A stretch of 64,000 nt of DNA from assembly GCA_029204225.1 (NCBI GenBank), contig CM055094.1:10461153-10525152 (forward strand). Reading direction: 5' to 3'. Within the stretch, counting starts at the first letter, position 1. Each line of letters begins with the position of its first letter. A program made the translations under genes and the position numbers. The notes below the pieces were generated by a model. It made no database searches, was not told where the DNA came from, and worked only from the letters and a program-made list of their open reading frames with translations. Shown piece by piece: positions 1 through 11,159 of the stretch. The stretch comes from Diphasiastrum complanatum. Its lineage: Eukaryota; Streptophyta; Lycopodiopsida; Lycopodiales; Lycopodiaceae.

Positions 1-2060
1 ATCAGCCAGTGGTCGTGGTTCGGGAGGAGTGGCTTGTCTCTACAAAGAGTCCCTTCATCAGATGCTCGACTTTGTCAGGCATGATGAGCATGCACGGTAT
101 ATTTGGCTTCGTATCACAGGACGAGCAATTGGTTTGGACAGGGACATCTTCATTGCTGCTTGCTATTTCCTCCAGAGTCCTCCTCCTTTGTTGAGGGTGT
201 TGGCTCACCTTATTTGGACCTTTCAGTGGATATCATCGAATTTGCAGAGCGGGGGCATATTTTCCTCACTGGGGATTTTAATGCCCGGACAACTTCATGA
301 CATATAGAGTTCCATGATGCTACAGATCAGATGCGAGTTCATGCCCTTGATAGTGACAGTTTGGGGATCACCGGGATTTCTGATGATGGACCGGGACCTA
401 TTACTTCATATGGTGAGTACATGTTACAGTTCGATGAGGCACATGAGTTAGCCATTTATAATGGCCTACCTCATTGGCCTAATTCTGGCAGCTATACTTG
501 TCACCCTCACAATGGCGGTCATAGTGTGGTTGATTACCTCATGGGGTCACCGTCATCCATCCCTCTTATTCACAACTTCTATATCTCCCCTACCACCCTC
601 TTTGATCATTCGTTCCTATCCTTCGCTATTGGTCACCTTCCACCACCACAGCCTCAACACCAATCCATACTTCCCCGTGCACCCAAATACACCTTCCACC
701 CCCTCCTACCCCACTCTACCAAGAATCCCTGGCCTCCCTACTTCACTCTGTTCCACATAGTGAACCGCTGGAGTCACAAGCTGCCTTCCTCACCACCTGT
801 CTCCACACTGCTGCTACTTTGGCTTTCCCCTCTAAACCTCATAAACACAAACCAGTCCATCCACGATCATCCCGACCTTTCCACCCACTGTGGTATCACG
901 CGGAATGCCGATCCCTTCACCACTCTGTCACACATGCTCGTTTCCACGCCCGCCATCTTCTTCGCTCTTCACGTCAAATGTACAACCGCACACTTCGTTG
1001 CAAAAAACGTGCCTATGATGACTCTGAAGGAAACCGTCTTGTGAACCTCCTTCTCAGTTCCTCCTCAGGTGCCTTTTGGCGTGAGTTTATCCCTCGTGTC
1101 CCACCCCCTCTTCTGGACGATTTACATATCTAGACCGACTATGCTACCCAGCTTTACACTATACCCACTGATACGCCCATCTCCATCTCTCCTCAACCCT
1201 TCCAACTTCACCTTTTTCACCCCTGACTTGGTTCGGGTAGCAATCAAAAAGCTGAAAACCCACCGTACCAAGGACATTGAATATCTGAGCTACTGATTCA
1301 AGCCTCCGATACCCTTGCCCCTCCATTATCCACTCTCCTTAACCATGTTGTTGTTGAGGGCTTCCCATCATCTTGGTGCACCAACGTCATACAGCCTATC
1401 CATAAAAACGGTGACCCCATGGTACCTGGTAATCACCGCACTATTATGATTGGACATGTTCTCGTGAAGTTATATGGCACCATCCTCCAGTCTGCAGTTA
1501 GCTCAGAGGCAGAGTCTAGCTTGGGGACATTCTGATTGCCATCCTTCTCTATGCGAATGATGTGGTATTAGTCTCCCGTACCAGAGAGGGATTACAGAGA
1601 CAGTTGGACTGTTTACACACCTTTTGTACTCAGTGGGGTTTAGGGGTGAACCTCTCGAAGACCAAAGTTATGGTCTTCAATACCTCTCGGGCCTTCATGC
1701 AGCACCAGGAGCTTACCCTTGATGGATAGCCCCTAGAGGTGGTCTCTTCCTACACTTACCTGGGTGTGCTCTTCTCTGGTCCTACCTTCAGTATGAGACA
1801 GGTGGCTACTTCTAGACTTGGGAAGGGTCACTCTTCCCTAGTCCAGCTGGAGAGATTCTGCTTCCGTAAGTCTATTCGGGATGCCCTGAGTAAGTGCAGA
1901 CTTATGCAGCAGAGATATGGTGTACAAGACTATCATCTTCACACTGGTCCAGCATTTCACGCTTACAGACCACCATGTTAGCTTGCATGATCCGAGCGAA
2001 GCCCTCGGTTCCACATGAAATCATCCTTGCGGAGTTTTCTATGAAGAGTGGAGATGTCGG
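1..2060 (+). mobile_element. LINE-F: truncated non-LTR retrotransposon, ORF2 fragment
   Basis: This is a decayed ORF2 of a LINE, read on the plus strand and cut at the left by the window edge. Residues encoded at 1-300 match an endonuclease (EEP) fold, including the GDFNA motif at about 268-285. The SDH-type endonuclease end (here FDHSFLSF) lies near 600-625. A linker follows to about 1300, then reverse-transcriptase sequence (SSWCTNVIQPIHKNG near 1370-1410). Compared with LINE-B, about 380 bp of the RT core are missing at a junction near 1508. The catalytic YADD reads YAND (1551-1562), so this copy is dead. The thumb and early C-terminal region continue to about 2040, where the element meets an inverted relative. 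Stops and frameshifts are frequent. Confidence 0.85.
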
Positions 2061-3300
2061 GCGTGGAAACGAGCATGTATGATCGTGGTGTAGGGATCGG
2101 CATTCCGTATCATACCACGGTGGGTGGAAAGGTCGGGATGATCGTGGAGGGACTGGTTTGTGCTTATGAGGTTTAGAAGGGAAAGCCAAAGTAGCAGCAG
2201 TGTGTAGATAGGTGGTGAGGAAGGTGGCTTGTGACTCCAGCGGTTCACTGTGTGGAAAAGAGTGAAGTAGGTAGGATTTCTGTTGGATAGAGAGGGGTGG
2301 AATGTGTATGTGGGTGCACGGGGAAGTATGGATTGGTGTTGAGGTTGTGGTGGTGGAAGGTGGCCAATAGCGAAGGATAGGAACGAATGATCAGAAAGGG
2401 TGGTAGGGGAGATATGGAAGCTGTGGATGAGAGGGATGGATGACAGTGACCCCATGAGGTAATCAACCCCATTGTGAGGGTGACAAGTATAGCTGCCAGA
2501 ATTAGGCCAGTGAGGTAGGCCATTATAAATGGCTAACTTGTGTGCCTCACCAAATTGTAACAGGTACTCACCATATGAAGTAATAGGTCCTAGTCCATCG
2601 GCAGAAATCCTGGTGATCCCCAAGCTGTCACTATCAAGGGCGTGAACTCGCATCTGATCTGTAGCATCATGGAACTCTGTCTGTCGTGAAGCTGTCCAAG
2701 CATTAAAATCCCCAGTGAGGAAAATATGCCTTCGCTCTGCAAATCCGATGATGTCCACTGAAAGGTCCAAATAAGGTGAGCCAACACCCTCAACAAAGGA
2801 GGAGGACTCTGGAGGAAAATAGCAGGCAGCAATGAAGATGTCCCTGTCCAAACCAATCGCTCGTCTTGTGATACGAAGCCAAATATACCGTGCATGCTCA
2901 TCATGCCTGACAAACTCAAACATTTGATGAAGGGACTCTTTGTAGAGACAAGCCACTCCTCTCGAACCACGGCCACTGTCTGATCTAGTCTCAGACCTGT
3001 ATATTGAATCCCATATGTATCCCGGGAAGGGGTAAACCGCACACCTAGCTCTCGTGAGTCTCCATGAAAAACAATAGGTCTCGTCCAGTGATAAAGTCAA
3101 TCAGATCACCTGCTGTAGAGGATGAGTGGATGCCATCACAATCCCATACCCCAATCTGAAGATGGTATGGATGGGGCCCCAGGATGCTCCCAATCCCGGG
3201 GGCCCGGAATTCCTAGCTTTGGGGACTGCTAGGGGCGCTAGCAAGAAATCGTATATGACTATCTCGATATATGACCTGTCTACCAGACGCTGATTGATGA
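2041..3300 (-). mobile_element. LINE-E: endonuclease half of a LINE, inverted relative to LINE-F
   Basis: Minus-strand LINE of the same family as LINE-F. The 5' end (3300-3200) encodes the last residues of an ORF1-like protein that stops before the ORF2 start, as in LINE-B. The endonuclease domain follows on 3100-2300 with FLTGDFNA, the YNGLPHWP block and SDHSFLSF, then linker sequence down to about 2041. The stretch 2045-3010 is very close to the reverse complement of 1-960, so the two form a large foldback with about 1 kb between the arms. The 5' end abuts the 3' tail of LINE-D. Confidence 0.8.
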
Positions 3301-3979
3301 ACAAAGGAATTGGAATTATTATTACTAACGTCTTTTTGGTACCCAAAGGTACATAAGACAAAAGAGAGTACAAATGTGAGGAGCGTTGTCCGCATACGGA
3401 CTTATTTACTAATTAAAGGAAAAGAACTAGTATATCTATCTCTCTATCTCTAAGAAGAAGTATTAAAGCTTGACCACCAGCTTGTGAGAGTACAATGCAA
3501 GAGCTTAACCACCTGCTCTGCGGAGGAGACTAGCTACGAGCGAGCTGAAAGTAATAAGTGATGGTAGTAGTGGAGCGTGCTGTAGACTGGCGGGAAGCAC
3601 GTGAAGACCTGGTAATACTGGATCTAGCAGAAGGATGTGAGACTCTCTGCGTCTTCAATCTTCGAACGGGGACTTCAAAATCCTCAACTGAAATATCCTC
3701 TCTGTCTCGCTTCTGGAAGAATTGGGTAATATGAGCCTGACTGTGATCCATATCTAGGAGCGTAGGTAGAAGTGAAGCTCGTAGAGTATACATCTCTCTC
3801 AACAGAAGACCTACACATCTGGTGTTTGGATACTCGAGAAGGATCTCAGCGTGAGAGGAGTATCTCTGTATAAACAATGGTATCGCCCTCTGATCTCATA
3901 ATATACTGAACAATGAAAGATGAAATGAAACTCATCCTGCACCTCCTGAAGAGAACAAAACTGACATATCCTCTGCGGT

Positions 3980-3981
<2 letters not shown>
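3301..3981 (-). mobile_element. LINE-D: 3' end of a LINE with CCHC motif and PIP-like box
   Basis: Minus-strand 3' fragment of the LINE family. The 5' break lies exactly at the end of a (CT)n tract. It encodes a C-x2-C-x9-H-x4-C zinc motif (about 3965-3905), the usual ORF2 C-terminal knuckle, followed by YYEIRG. About 55 residues further on it encodes QAHITQFFQKR (about 3740-3708), which fits the PCNA-interacting consensus Q-x-x-I-x-x-F-F. The ORF then becomes Ser/Arg/Thr-rich and stops at about 3530. The 3' UTR resembles the LINE-B and LINE-C tails (the gtcttat and aaaagac blocks near 3360-3310), but it ends in a TAA-like tail instead of CT. Confidence 0.75.

Positions 3982-4046
<65 letters not shown>
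3982..4046. repeat. (GA)n/(CT)n microsatellite, 65 bp
   Basis: Perfect GA dinucleotide run. On the minus strand it is a (CT)n tract directly followed by the truncated 5' end of LINE-D. Confidence 0.98.
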
Positions 4047-4049
<3 letters not shown>

Positions 4050-4110
4050 CCGGAACGCTGCCGGATTCCGGAACCGTTTTGGAACGCAGCATTCCGGAAC
4101 ACCATGTTTC
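4047..4110. repeat. GGAAC/GTTCC short-repeat cluster
   Basis: At least five copies of CGGAAC or its complement lie in about 60 bp, including CGGATTCCGG and the GGAACG blocks. This resembles the subterminal repeats of hAT transposons, such as the TTCGAAC clusters at the ends of the hAT at 44408 and 62967. No transposase or second end was found here, so this is only a candidate end. Confidence 0.4.
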
Positions 4111-4540
4111 TATGAATACAGCTCACTTGCCTTCCAATTTCCATTTGTTGACCTTTATCTATTCAAGTCTTATATCTGCTTGTTCAGTGGGTGAAAGATT
4201 CTTGTCCCCTACGAGCTTTTAATGATAAAAATCCATCCAAAAATCAGATGAGAATTGTGCTACTCTTTTCCAAGCTTATTTGCTGGATATTGTTAAAATT
4301 TTTATTTGAAATTCGTTTTGACATCCAAATGTTAGTAGATTTGTTATTCTGATCTACTAAAGTGTTGAAGGTTCCTGCACTTGATGAGCAGTTGATTGCT
4401 CTAAAATGTGGCTTGAAAAGTGATTATTGCTCTTAAAGTGTGGACAATATTTTAAAGATAGAGTTGTACTATGTAAAATGTGTCTATGGCTGTCATATTC
4501 GAAATTTTTTTATAGAATCTTTTGCTGTATATAATTGCAG

Positions 4541-7500
4541 GCACTTATCTGGTCGAAGATGAGCACAGGACTTCCTATTGATATATGGAGTGCCACTAGA
4601 GGCCAAAGCTTTATTTCTTATTGCAGGCTTGATATTAACATTCATAAGTGAGTGTGTGTGAATGTGGTTCAATTACAAGTTGCAGCTCAAAGCGTATGCT
4701 CACATTCAACTTCGATCTATTCTCCTCTCTACTATCTTATTTCTTTCATTAAATAACTTCTTTGTCCTTACTCAGGAATGTACCAAATGTCCACATACAT
4801 GAAAAGCGTAGTAACGAGGAGGGCTGGCATGGTGCTGAAATCCAAGTCACAATTGAAGGGAACTGGACTACATATCGGGTGACTCCTGGTTGTGAATGAA
4901 AAAGCTAGAACATTTGCTTGCTATTGAAGCTTGCAAGAATGTATGGAGCCTTGTTATCTACTATGACTGCAAAAGCAGTGTTCATGACATAGTTTCTTGT
5001 TTTGCAGTCAAAGATCATAAATTACATGCGGCAAATGGCAGTTATCACTCCTTATGCTCAATTTCTTTTCCGATTTGTGGCAGCAACTCCAGAGTAAGCT
5101 ATAATTCTTCGAGGTAGAGGTTAAAAATTGCAATAGGTTTAGCTCCTCAGTTTTTCGCATGCACATGTTCTTCATTTTCACCTCAAGTTAGTTAATCAAG
5201 TGTAAATAGAAGTTTCTTGGTTTGAATAGCTAATCTAAAAAAGAAATATGAATGGTAAATCGAAGTTACTAAAAAACTGCAGCTTTTAGTATTTTTCTCA
5301 TTGGAGCAATTTGGAATGCAGCAAAAATATTTCAGTCAGGTTTTCCTGTTGCACCAATATGACTTGGTTGAATGGCACATTATATAAATATCTATGAATT
5401 GTGAGTAGAATCTATCAAAGAAAATGCAGTTTTTAAGCATTTAGTGTTTTTCTAATTGGAGCAATCTGGATTGCAGCAAAAATATCTCGATTAGGTTTGC
5501 CCGTCGCACCAATGTCATGCCTCCAGCTCCTGCAGAAACTAAATATCATCCATCAGCAGTTGATTTACTGTTAATTAAACGGCTTATTGCTGAAACGTTA
5601 AAGCAGAATCTTCTCCAGTTCCTCCAGCACGAGTTTACCAGCATAAGCAAATTTTATGCTGAACGTCTCATTGGTATGGCTTTATTTTCAGCATCATGTC
5701 TAAGCTTGTAGGGGATATATTAATCTTATTCTCAAGAAAATATTCTTATTGTCCAACTGTTAGTAAGCTTGCAGGGGCTCTTTTCTCCTAGTAATAAGAA
5801 AAAGCTCTTATTGTCGAAGTATATTAAAAGAACTATTTCTATCGTCTGCAGAAAATATTCTTATTGTCTGCTGACTATTACAGGCATTTCAGATTTTTAC
5901 TTATATGATTTTAAGCCTCATGTATGTTAAAAAAACAACCTACATACAACTCGAGCCAGCTTTTTTAAATCCGAACTAACTCGTGGAGAAGAATGCACAT
6001 CCGCTTAACATGAGAATGTGGTTCCCTCTGTCTGGAAGAGGGAAACGGAGTACATTCACTATATGGAGTTCCTACTCTGTCAGTTTGAAAGAAGAAACTT
6101 TCCTATGCATATGCCAACTTAGTTCAACGGCAAATTTTTTTTTTAAAGTGTTAGTACTAGTTTATCTCCCATGCATGTTCAAAAAAGCTTACAATTGCCA
6201 TCATGGGTGATAAAGAGTATCTAAAATGTGGCAAGTGGAAGCTTGAATTTTATTTAGCACTCTCTTATTCTCTGTGCTTGTTACTAGGAATGCTTGGAAC
6301 TTTGTATTTCTTCATTGAATGTTACTTCTTGCATGCACTCATAAGTACATACCAGGAATGCATATTGCTAGCTAGCATTGTTGGATATGTGAGGGACACA
6401 TTATAATATAACTCTGATGCTTAGCTCAAAAGTTTTGAGAGTAAAACTGCAGAATATCACATCTTTATTGATCACTTGGTTTCTGTTGATTCTGATTCTA
6501 GGTGAAATGGGGCCAGAGTTTACTCCTAAGATGCCAGTGAAATCACTTACTGCTCAACAGCTAGTACGCATACATCAGCTTTTTCGACAGGCAAAATTTG
6601 GCGAGCCTACAGGCGAGGTAAAATTGATCGTCTTGCTGCTCATGACCAGCCCTTCCGATGACCATTCTGAGGGTCCACTGGCCTTTTTCCTTGTGGGTAT
6701 TTGATGCAACATAGCAGACTGGGATCTGTAGTAAGATATTCTGACCAACTAAAGATGATAACGAATAAAGTGAACCAGTCCATCAAAGTTTTCCTCCTAA
6801 GACTTTTGTAGGACTCTAAACATCGGAGTTTTTGCCAGAACTCTCATAAGGAATCTAAGTCCATGGCTCTTTGTTTCAGTGCCTGAGCCCAGCTGGAGAA
6901 TATAATCTTCGGCTTGGTATCATGAAAGAATTACACCCAGACATGGTGGCCACCTACCAGGGAAGGTAACATCTGCTTTTTTATTTCTTCGCAATCCATG
7001 CTCAATCCATAGTCTCTCTGGAATATAAGGCAATTTACCTTGTTCCTGCCAATGGATTTTCTATTCTAGTCTTGATATGAAACAAAATTGCCATTCTTCT
7101 CCGGAAGTTCTCAGTTTGCAGAATGCAAATTCCACATATTACCGAGGAAAGCAGCCTTTTGTTGGAAAGTAAAGAGAGGGTGACTTGTGACAGAAGCAAT
7201 ATTGAGACAAGTAGTTATCGAAATAAAAACTTGCTTGGTCTTTTGTGATCCTGTTTTTTCAATGATTTGCAGTGTCCAAGTATTTGAGGGCCATCCATTT
7301 CTTGTTGAAGCCGGACTCAGCTTAGGAGGGAGAGATGTCAAGCCGGTACTTTCTATTAACACTAGCTGTCAAATGCCTTAATATTGATTGATGCTTCATG
7401 ATCCATAGTTATGCTGCTATCAATGTTTCCCACTCATAGCTATCCACTTTTGATGCATCCATCAAGTGTATGCTAAGCTTTTCCTTAAATATTTACTTTA

Positions 7501-9963
7501 ACTCAGAACATAATCTGTACATATTTTGGTCAGGGCTTGAATATTTTCCGCTTTGCAAATCGTATACCACTACTTTTTGAGCAAGGAGGAGATGTTGTCA
7601 CAAGAACTGCAACAAAACGAATCAAGTTTGTGTTCTGCTACCTCTCAACAGTTCGTCTAGCTGGCTGGCAGATTCAATGTGTTTGCATTGAGTCAGTTTG
7701 ACAATATCTTTGCTAATCTTAAGATCTGTACCTGAATTTCTTTTGTTGTTTGCAGCTGGAATAGCTACAAAATAAATCAGGTGCAAGATAAAATTGGTGT
7801 TTTTGTTAGTATAGTTAGTACAAAGATACCATTCAAAGGCACCGGAAAGGAGTATATTGGTGATGATATCAAGGAAATAGCTTCTGCTGTGAAGGTACGA
7901 AATTGTCTCAAGTAAATCTTTGTTTTGATCACATGTTTTCATTGATTTGACTATACTAGCAATTACTGTGGTTGATTTGAATTTTGCAGTCTGCTATTCA
8001 GCAGTGTTGTATACAGCTGAAATCTAAGATAGTACGACAGCAGCAAGCTCATGACAGACAACAACGTAAACGGAATCTCTCTAAGTGAGGAAGTTTCACT
8101 GACCTTGTGAAGTTTTCTATCATTTCTCGAGAGATATGTTTTTGTGTTTTATTTGTATGACAATTGTTACATAGTCATAAAGAACTGCAATTTGACCCTC
8201 TCAAATAGATTCTAGATCCGAATCAAAATTTAAAAAAGAAATTCAAAATCTCTTTTGGAAATCTCACTGGAAAAATGTTAGTGGGTTAATGAAAATTTGT
8301 GCTGAAATCTGACTGGAGAAATGTTAGTGGGTTGCTGAAAATCTCTGCTGAAATGTGTAATCATAGATTAAAAGCAATTTACGGGTGTTGTAAATAATCA
8401 CAAGCCTGGTATAGTCTGATATATTTCAGAGAATTCATTTAGCAGCGGACAGAATTGAGAGATAGCATAGCAGAGAGAAAGAGCAAGAGAGATGTAACTA
8501 ACTACATTCTTATTAACTGATTGAGAAGGGTGAACTGCCCACTACATAGAGAGAGAAGTGGTCGAACCGTTATGTGACGTTTGAGGACCCAAACCTCTTC
8601 ACATTAACTAGTTATTATGAAACGTTACTTGCATCAAAATCAACCAATCAACTGAGAGTTGCTGAAACAAGCAACTAATCAACAAAACAATGATCAAAGC
8701 TAGCTCTTTGAAGATGCCAGAAAGCTGAATTAAAGCAAAGTCCGTGTGCAGGTGAAGGAAGAGACGTCTTCTACCACAGTCCACATGAAGATGCAGTTCA
8801 GAAGCATAGACCAAAGAGGAGTAGGATCAAATTAAAAGCTGAAGCTTTCACATGAAGTGGGAGCAGTGGCAACAAAGCTAAATACAATTAAAACAAATCA
8901 GATCTGAAACAAGACCAGCAGAATGTCAAAATAATCAGAATGCTAACCTAAATAAGTTCTCAATAAGAACATTTCATATGATGTTAGTAGCATGAATAAA
9001 ACTGTGAATGCTCCATTAAGTGGGAGTGTTACGAATAATAATGTGCGCATTCACACATAACCAAAGTAACGTTTCATAATAATTAGTTATTATGAAACGT
9101 TACTAGTTATTATGAAACGTTACTTTGGTTATGTGTGAATGCGCACATTAATATTCGTAACATAGTCCACATATCAATGGTCGCCCATCCTTATCTCTAT
9201 CCATAGAATCTGAGAACCGTGAATGGTTCACCATGGTTCTCAGAACCGTACGGTTCACAAAGATTTTAATGGTGAACCATACTAATTAATTAATTTTTTA
9301 GTTCCCACCCCGAAAAACAGCTAAAAGAAAAAGCCAAAAAAGCCTTTCTGGATTCTTCTAGAATAAATTTAAATCTGAAGCTGAATTTTCTGGTGACTAT
9401 GAATCGTTTGCTGTACAGATACATCCCAGATGTGTCCCGTGCAATCTATGGAGTCCTGATGGAAATGGCAGATGGCCAGAAATCCAAGAAGGTTAAGTAT
9501 GATGATGATGCAGATGATCTGTTAAAGAAAGTAGCTCTTCATCAAATAACTGAGTCAACCTTCATCCAAAAGCTTGGCCAGCATGTTGAACAGGTTTCCT
9601 TTTTATTACTCCTAAAGCTTATGACTTCAAACCTGTCAGATTTAAAATGGTTGCTTAGTCCATAATGTGCATTTGCCATCACTGCAACAACAAAATCTAG
9701 AAAGCACGATTTTGTTAATGCTTTTCCTTGATGTTTTGAATTCTACTTTTGGTCTATCATCCTTTCACGACAAGTGATTCATGATCGTTGTATTTACAAA
9801 AATCTAGGTTGATGCGGAAATGGCTTTGGAATATGCAACTCAAAGTGGTATGGTTGATACTGCTCGGGAACCAATCTACCTAAGGACTTTAGAAAGTGAC
9901 TATAAATTTGCACTGGAACTGCACAACCCTGTTTGTGTCATGAAGCTATTCTCTGATTTTTGA
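4541..9963 (+). CDS. TOP6B: DNA topoisomerase VI subunit B, C-terminal 474 codons in 12 exons
   Basis: Plant TOP6B is the ATPase subunit of topoisomerase VI, needed for endoreduplication and hence cell and organ size. Exons by GT/AG and frame: 4541-4647, 4776-4878, 5008-5093, 5477-5673, 6502-6617, 6880-6965, 7273-7345, 7534-7625, 7756-7894, 7990-8084, 9419-9593, 9808-9963. They join to 1425 nt with no internal stop. Recognisable blocks are ALIWSKMSTGLP (end of the GHKL fold), MPPAPAETKYHPSAVDLL, SLTAQQLVRIHQLFRQAKF (H2TH region), CLSPAGEYNLRLG, KELHPDMVATYQG, FRFANRIPLLFEQGGDVV (transducer) and HVEQVDAEMALEYATQSG. About 200 N-terminal residues, including the N-box and most ATP-binding motifs, are absent. 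The 4541 acceptor is intact, so these exons may lie left of the window behind a LINE-filled intron. Otherwise the gene is truncated. Confidence 0.93.
5278..5517 (+). repeat. Duplicated intron-exon boundary of the fourth TOP6B exon
   Basis: 5424-5517 (end of the intron plus the first 40 nt of the exon starting at 5477) has a degenerate copy at 5278-5366. Both carry attggagcaat, gcagcaaaaatat and gcaccaat in the same order. The upstream copy keeps an AG acceptor, but its ATG-CCT exon continuation is lost. It looks like a decayed tandem duplication. Confidence 0.75.
8388..9162. mobile_element. Rearranged LTR-retroelement remnant in TOP6B intron 10
   Basis: A purine-rich PPT-like stretch (aagtgggag, 9018-9026) is followed by an LTR-like start, TGTTACGAAT, at 9027. 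The same LTR start occurs inverted, ending at 9162. On the minus strand, 8632-8388 looks like the rest of such an LTR: it shares AGTTATTATGAAACGTTAC with the arms and ends in a TTACAACA-type terminus. No coding domain is visible in 8640-9026. Probably a non-autonomous LTR element that has recombined. Confidence 0.5.
9027..9162. repeat. 136-bp near-perfect palindrome, 56-bp arms
   Basis: Arms 9027-9082 and 9107-9162 are inverted copies with one mismatch, around a 24-bp spacer that itself repeats the arm end (TAGTTATTATGAAACGTTAC). It would form a long hairpin in the TOP6B pre-mRNA. Confidence 0.9.
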
Positions 9964-10252
9964 TGTATGAGAGATTTTTGTGTCATGAAGCTATTCTTTC
10001 AGCATCTTCTGCATTACATGCAGAAGGTGAGGTGTGATATAAATAGAACATCTGTTACATAATTTCCTGATCATTATTCATTTGTCCATCCATATTTGAA
10101 AGTAGCTTAGAGTTACACATATGTCATCCCATGTATGTGCAAAAAGCACTACAGCCTTTGAAAAGGTGCAAAATGCCCATCATTACATCTAATTTTTTAG
10201 TCAAGGACTTTTCAGTACTTGCACAAAATTGATGCATATATAATTGATTTTG

Positions 10253-10255
<3 letters not shown>

Positions 10256-10323
<68 letters not shown>

Positions 10324-10343
10324 TATATATATATATATATATA
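10256..10343. repeat. (CT)n then (AT)n compound microsatellite
   Basis: 64 bp of CT (10256-10319) followed by about 22 bp of AT. It lies where the Helitron on the minus strand appears to end. No LINE-tail sequence precedes it. Confidence 0.97.
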
Positions 10344-10562
10344 AAGTGTGCCCGTCGATGGCGGGCGCGCGCGTGTGTGCGCGCGTGCGCGCGCATGTGT
10401 ATATGAATGTGCATGTGCATGTGCATGCATTGATCCAAAACCCGATGGCGAGTGGTTGAAGGTCAAAGACGGCAGGGACAATGTTCATGTGTGTATGTAC
10501 ATATGTATATTTGTGTGTGTGTGTGTGGGTGTGTGTGTGTGGGTGTGAGCATGTGTGTGCAT
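10344..10562 (-). mobile_element. Probable 3' end of the Helitron: terminal hairpin and alternating purine-pyrimidine DNA
   Basis: On the minus strand a short GC hairpin (CCCG-7 nt-CGGG, 10351-10365) is followed by CACACTTT and then an AT run. Plant Helitrons end in a GC hairpin 10-12 nt before a CTRR terminus and insert between A and T. The hairpin and the AT target fit, but the last bases are CTTT rather than CTRR. 10366-10562 is almost all alternating GC, GT or CA, which favours Z-DNA. Confidence 0.45.
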
Positions 10563-10599
10563 GCATAAATCCATCTCAAAAAACAAAGTGTACATCAAT

Positions 10600-10833
10600 T
10601 GAACTTAAAAAATAACGCAGCAACAAATTCATATTATAAATTTTTAATACATGGACAACAAATCAAGTGATAAATCACATAACAGAACCTGTGAATACAC
10701 CAGTTCTCTAGCATTGAACTTAAAAAATAACGCAACAACAAATTCATATTATAAATTTTTAATACATGGACAACAAATCAAGTGACAAATCACATAACAG
10801 AACTTGCGAATACACCAAGTTCTCTAGCATTAA
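10600..10833. repeat. Two tandem copies of a ~116-bp unit
   Basis: The block beginning gaacttaaaaaataacgca occurs at about 10600 and again at about 10716, with only a few substitutions. It lies between the Helitron helicase remnant and its presumed 3' end. Confidence 0.9.
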
Positions 10834-11159
10834 GTCTGACAACATTGACATTCTTATAAGCACAACTCACATTACTAATCAACATCTCGACATCTAGAAA
10901 TAAATTTTTTGTGAAAAAAAAAATCCACGCTTTTGTTGGAGGTATAAAAAATCTATCCACCTCCTAATTAGCCACACGTCACTACAGATGTACACCTCAG
11001 TGCCAAAACAATATATATCCATCAAATCGCGCACAAACGTTCTGTGATTTATCACAATATTCACCATCTGCAACAACACGAACAATGTTAGTCAAATTGA
11101 TGTTCTCAATATATTACCAATCATAACAACAACATAATTGATATACATACTAAACCTCA

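Noticed and set aside
1-3300. Twin-priming inversion of a single LINE
   Set aside because: The endonuclease region is present in both halves with many differences, so two insertions are required.
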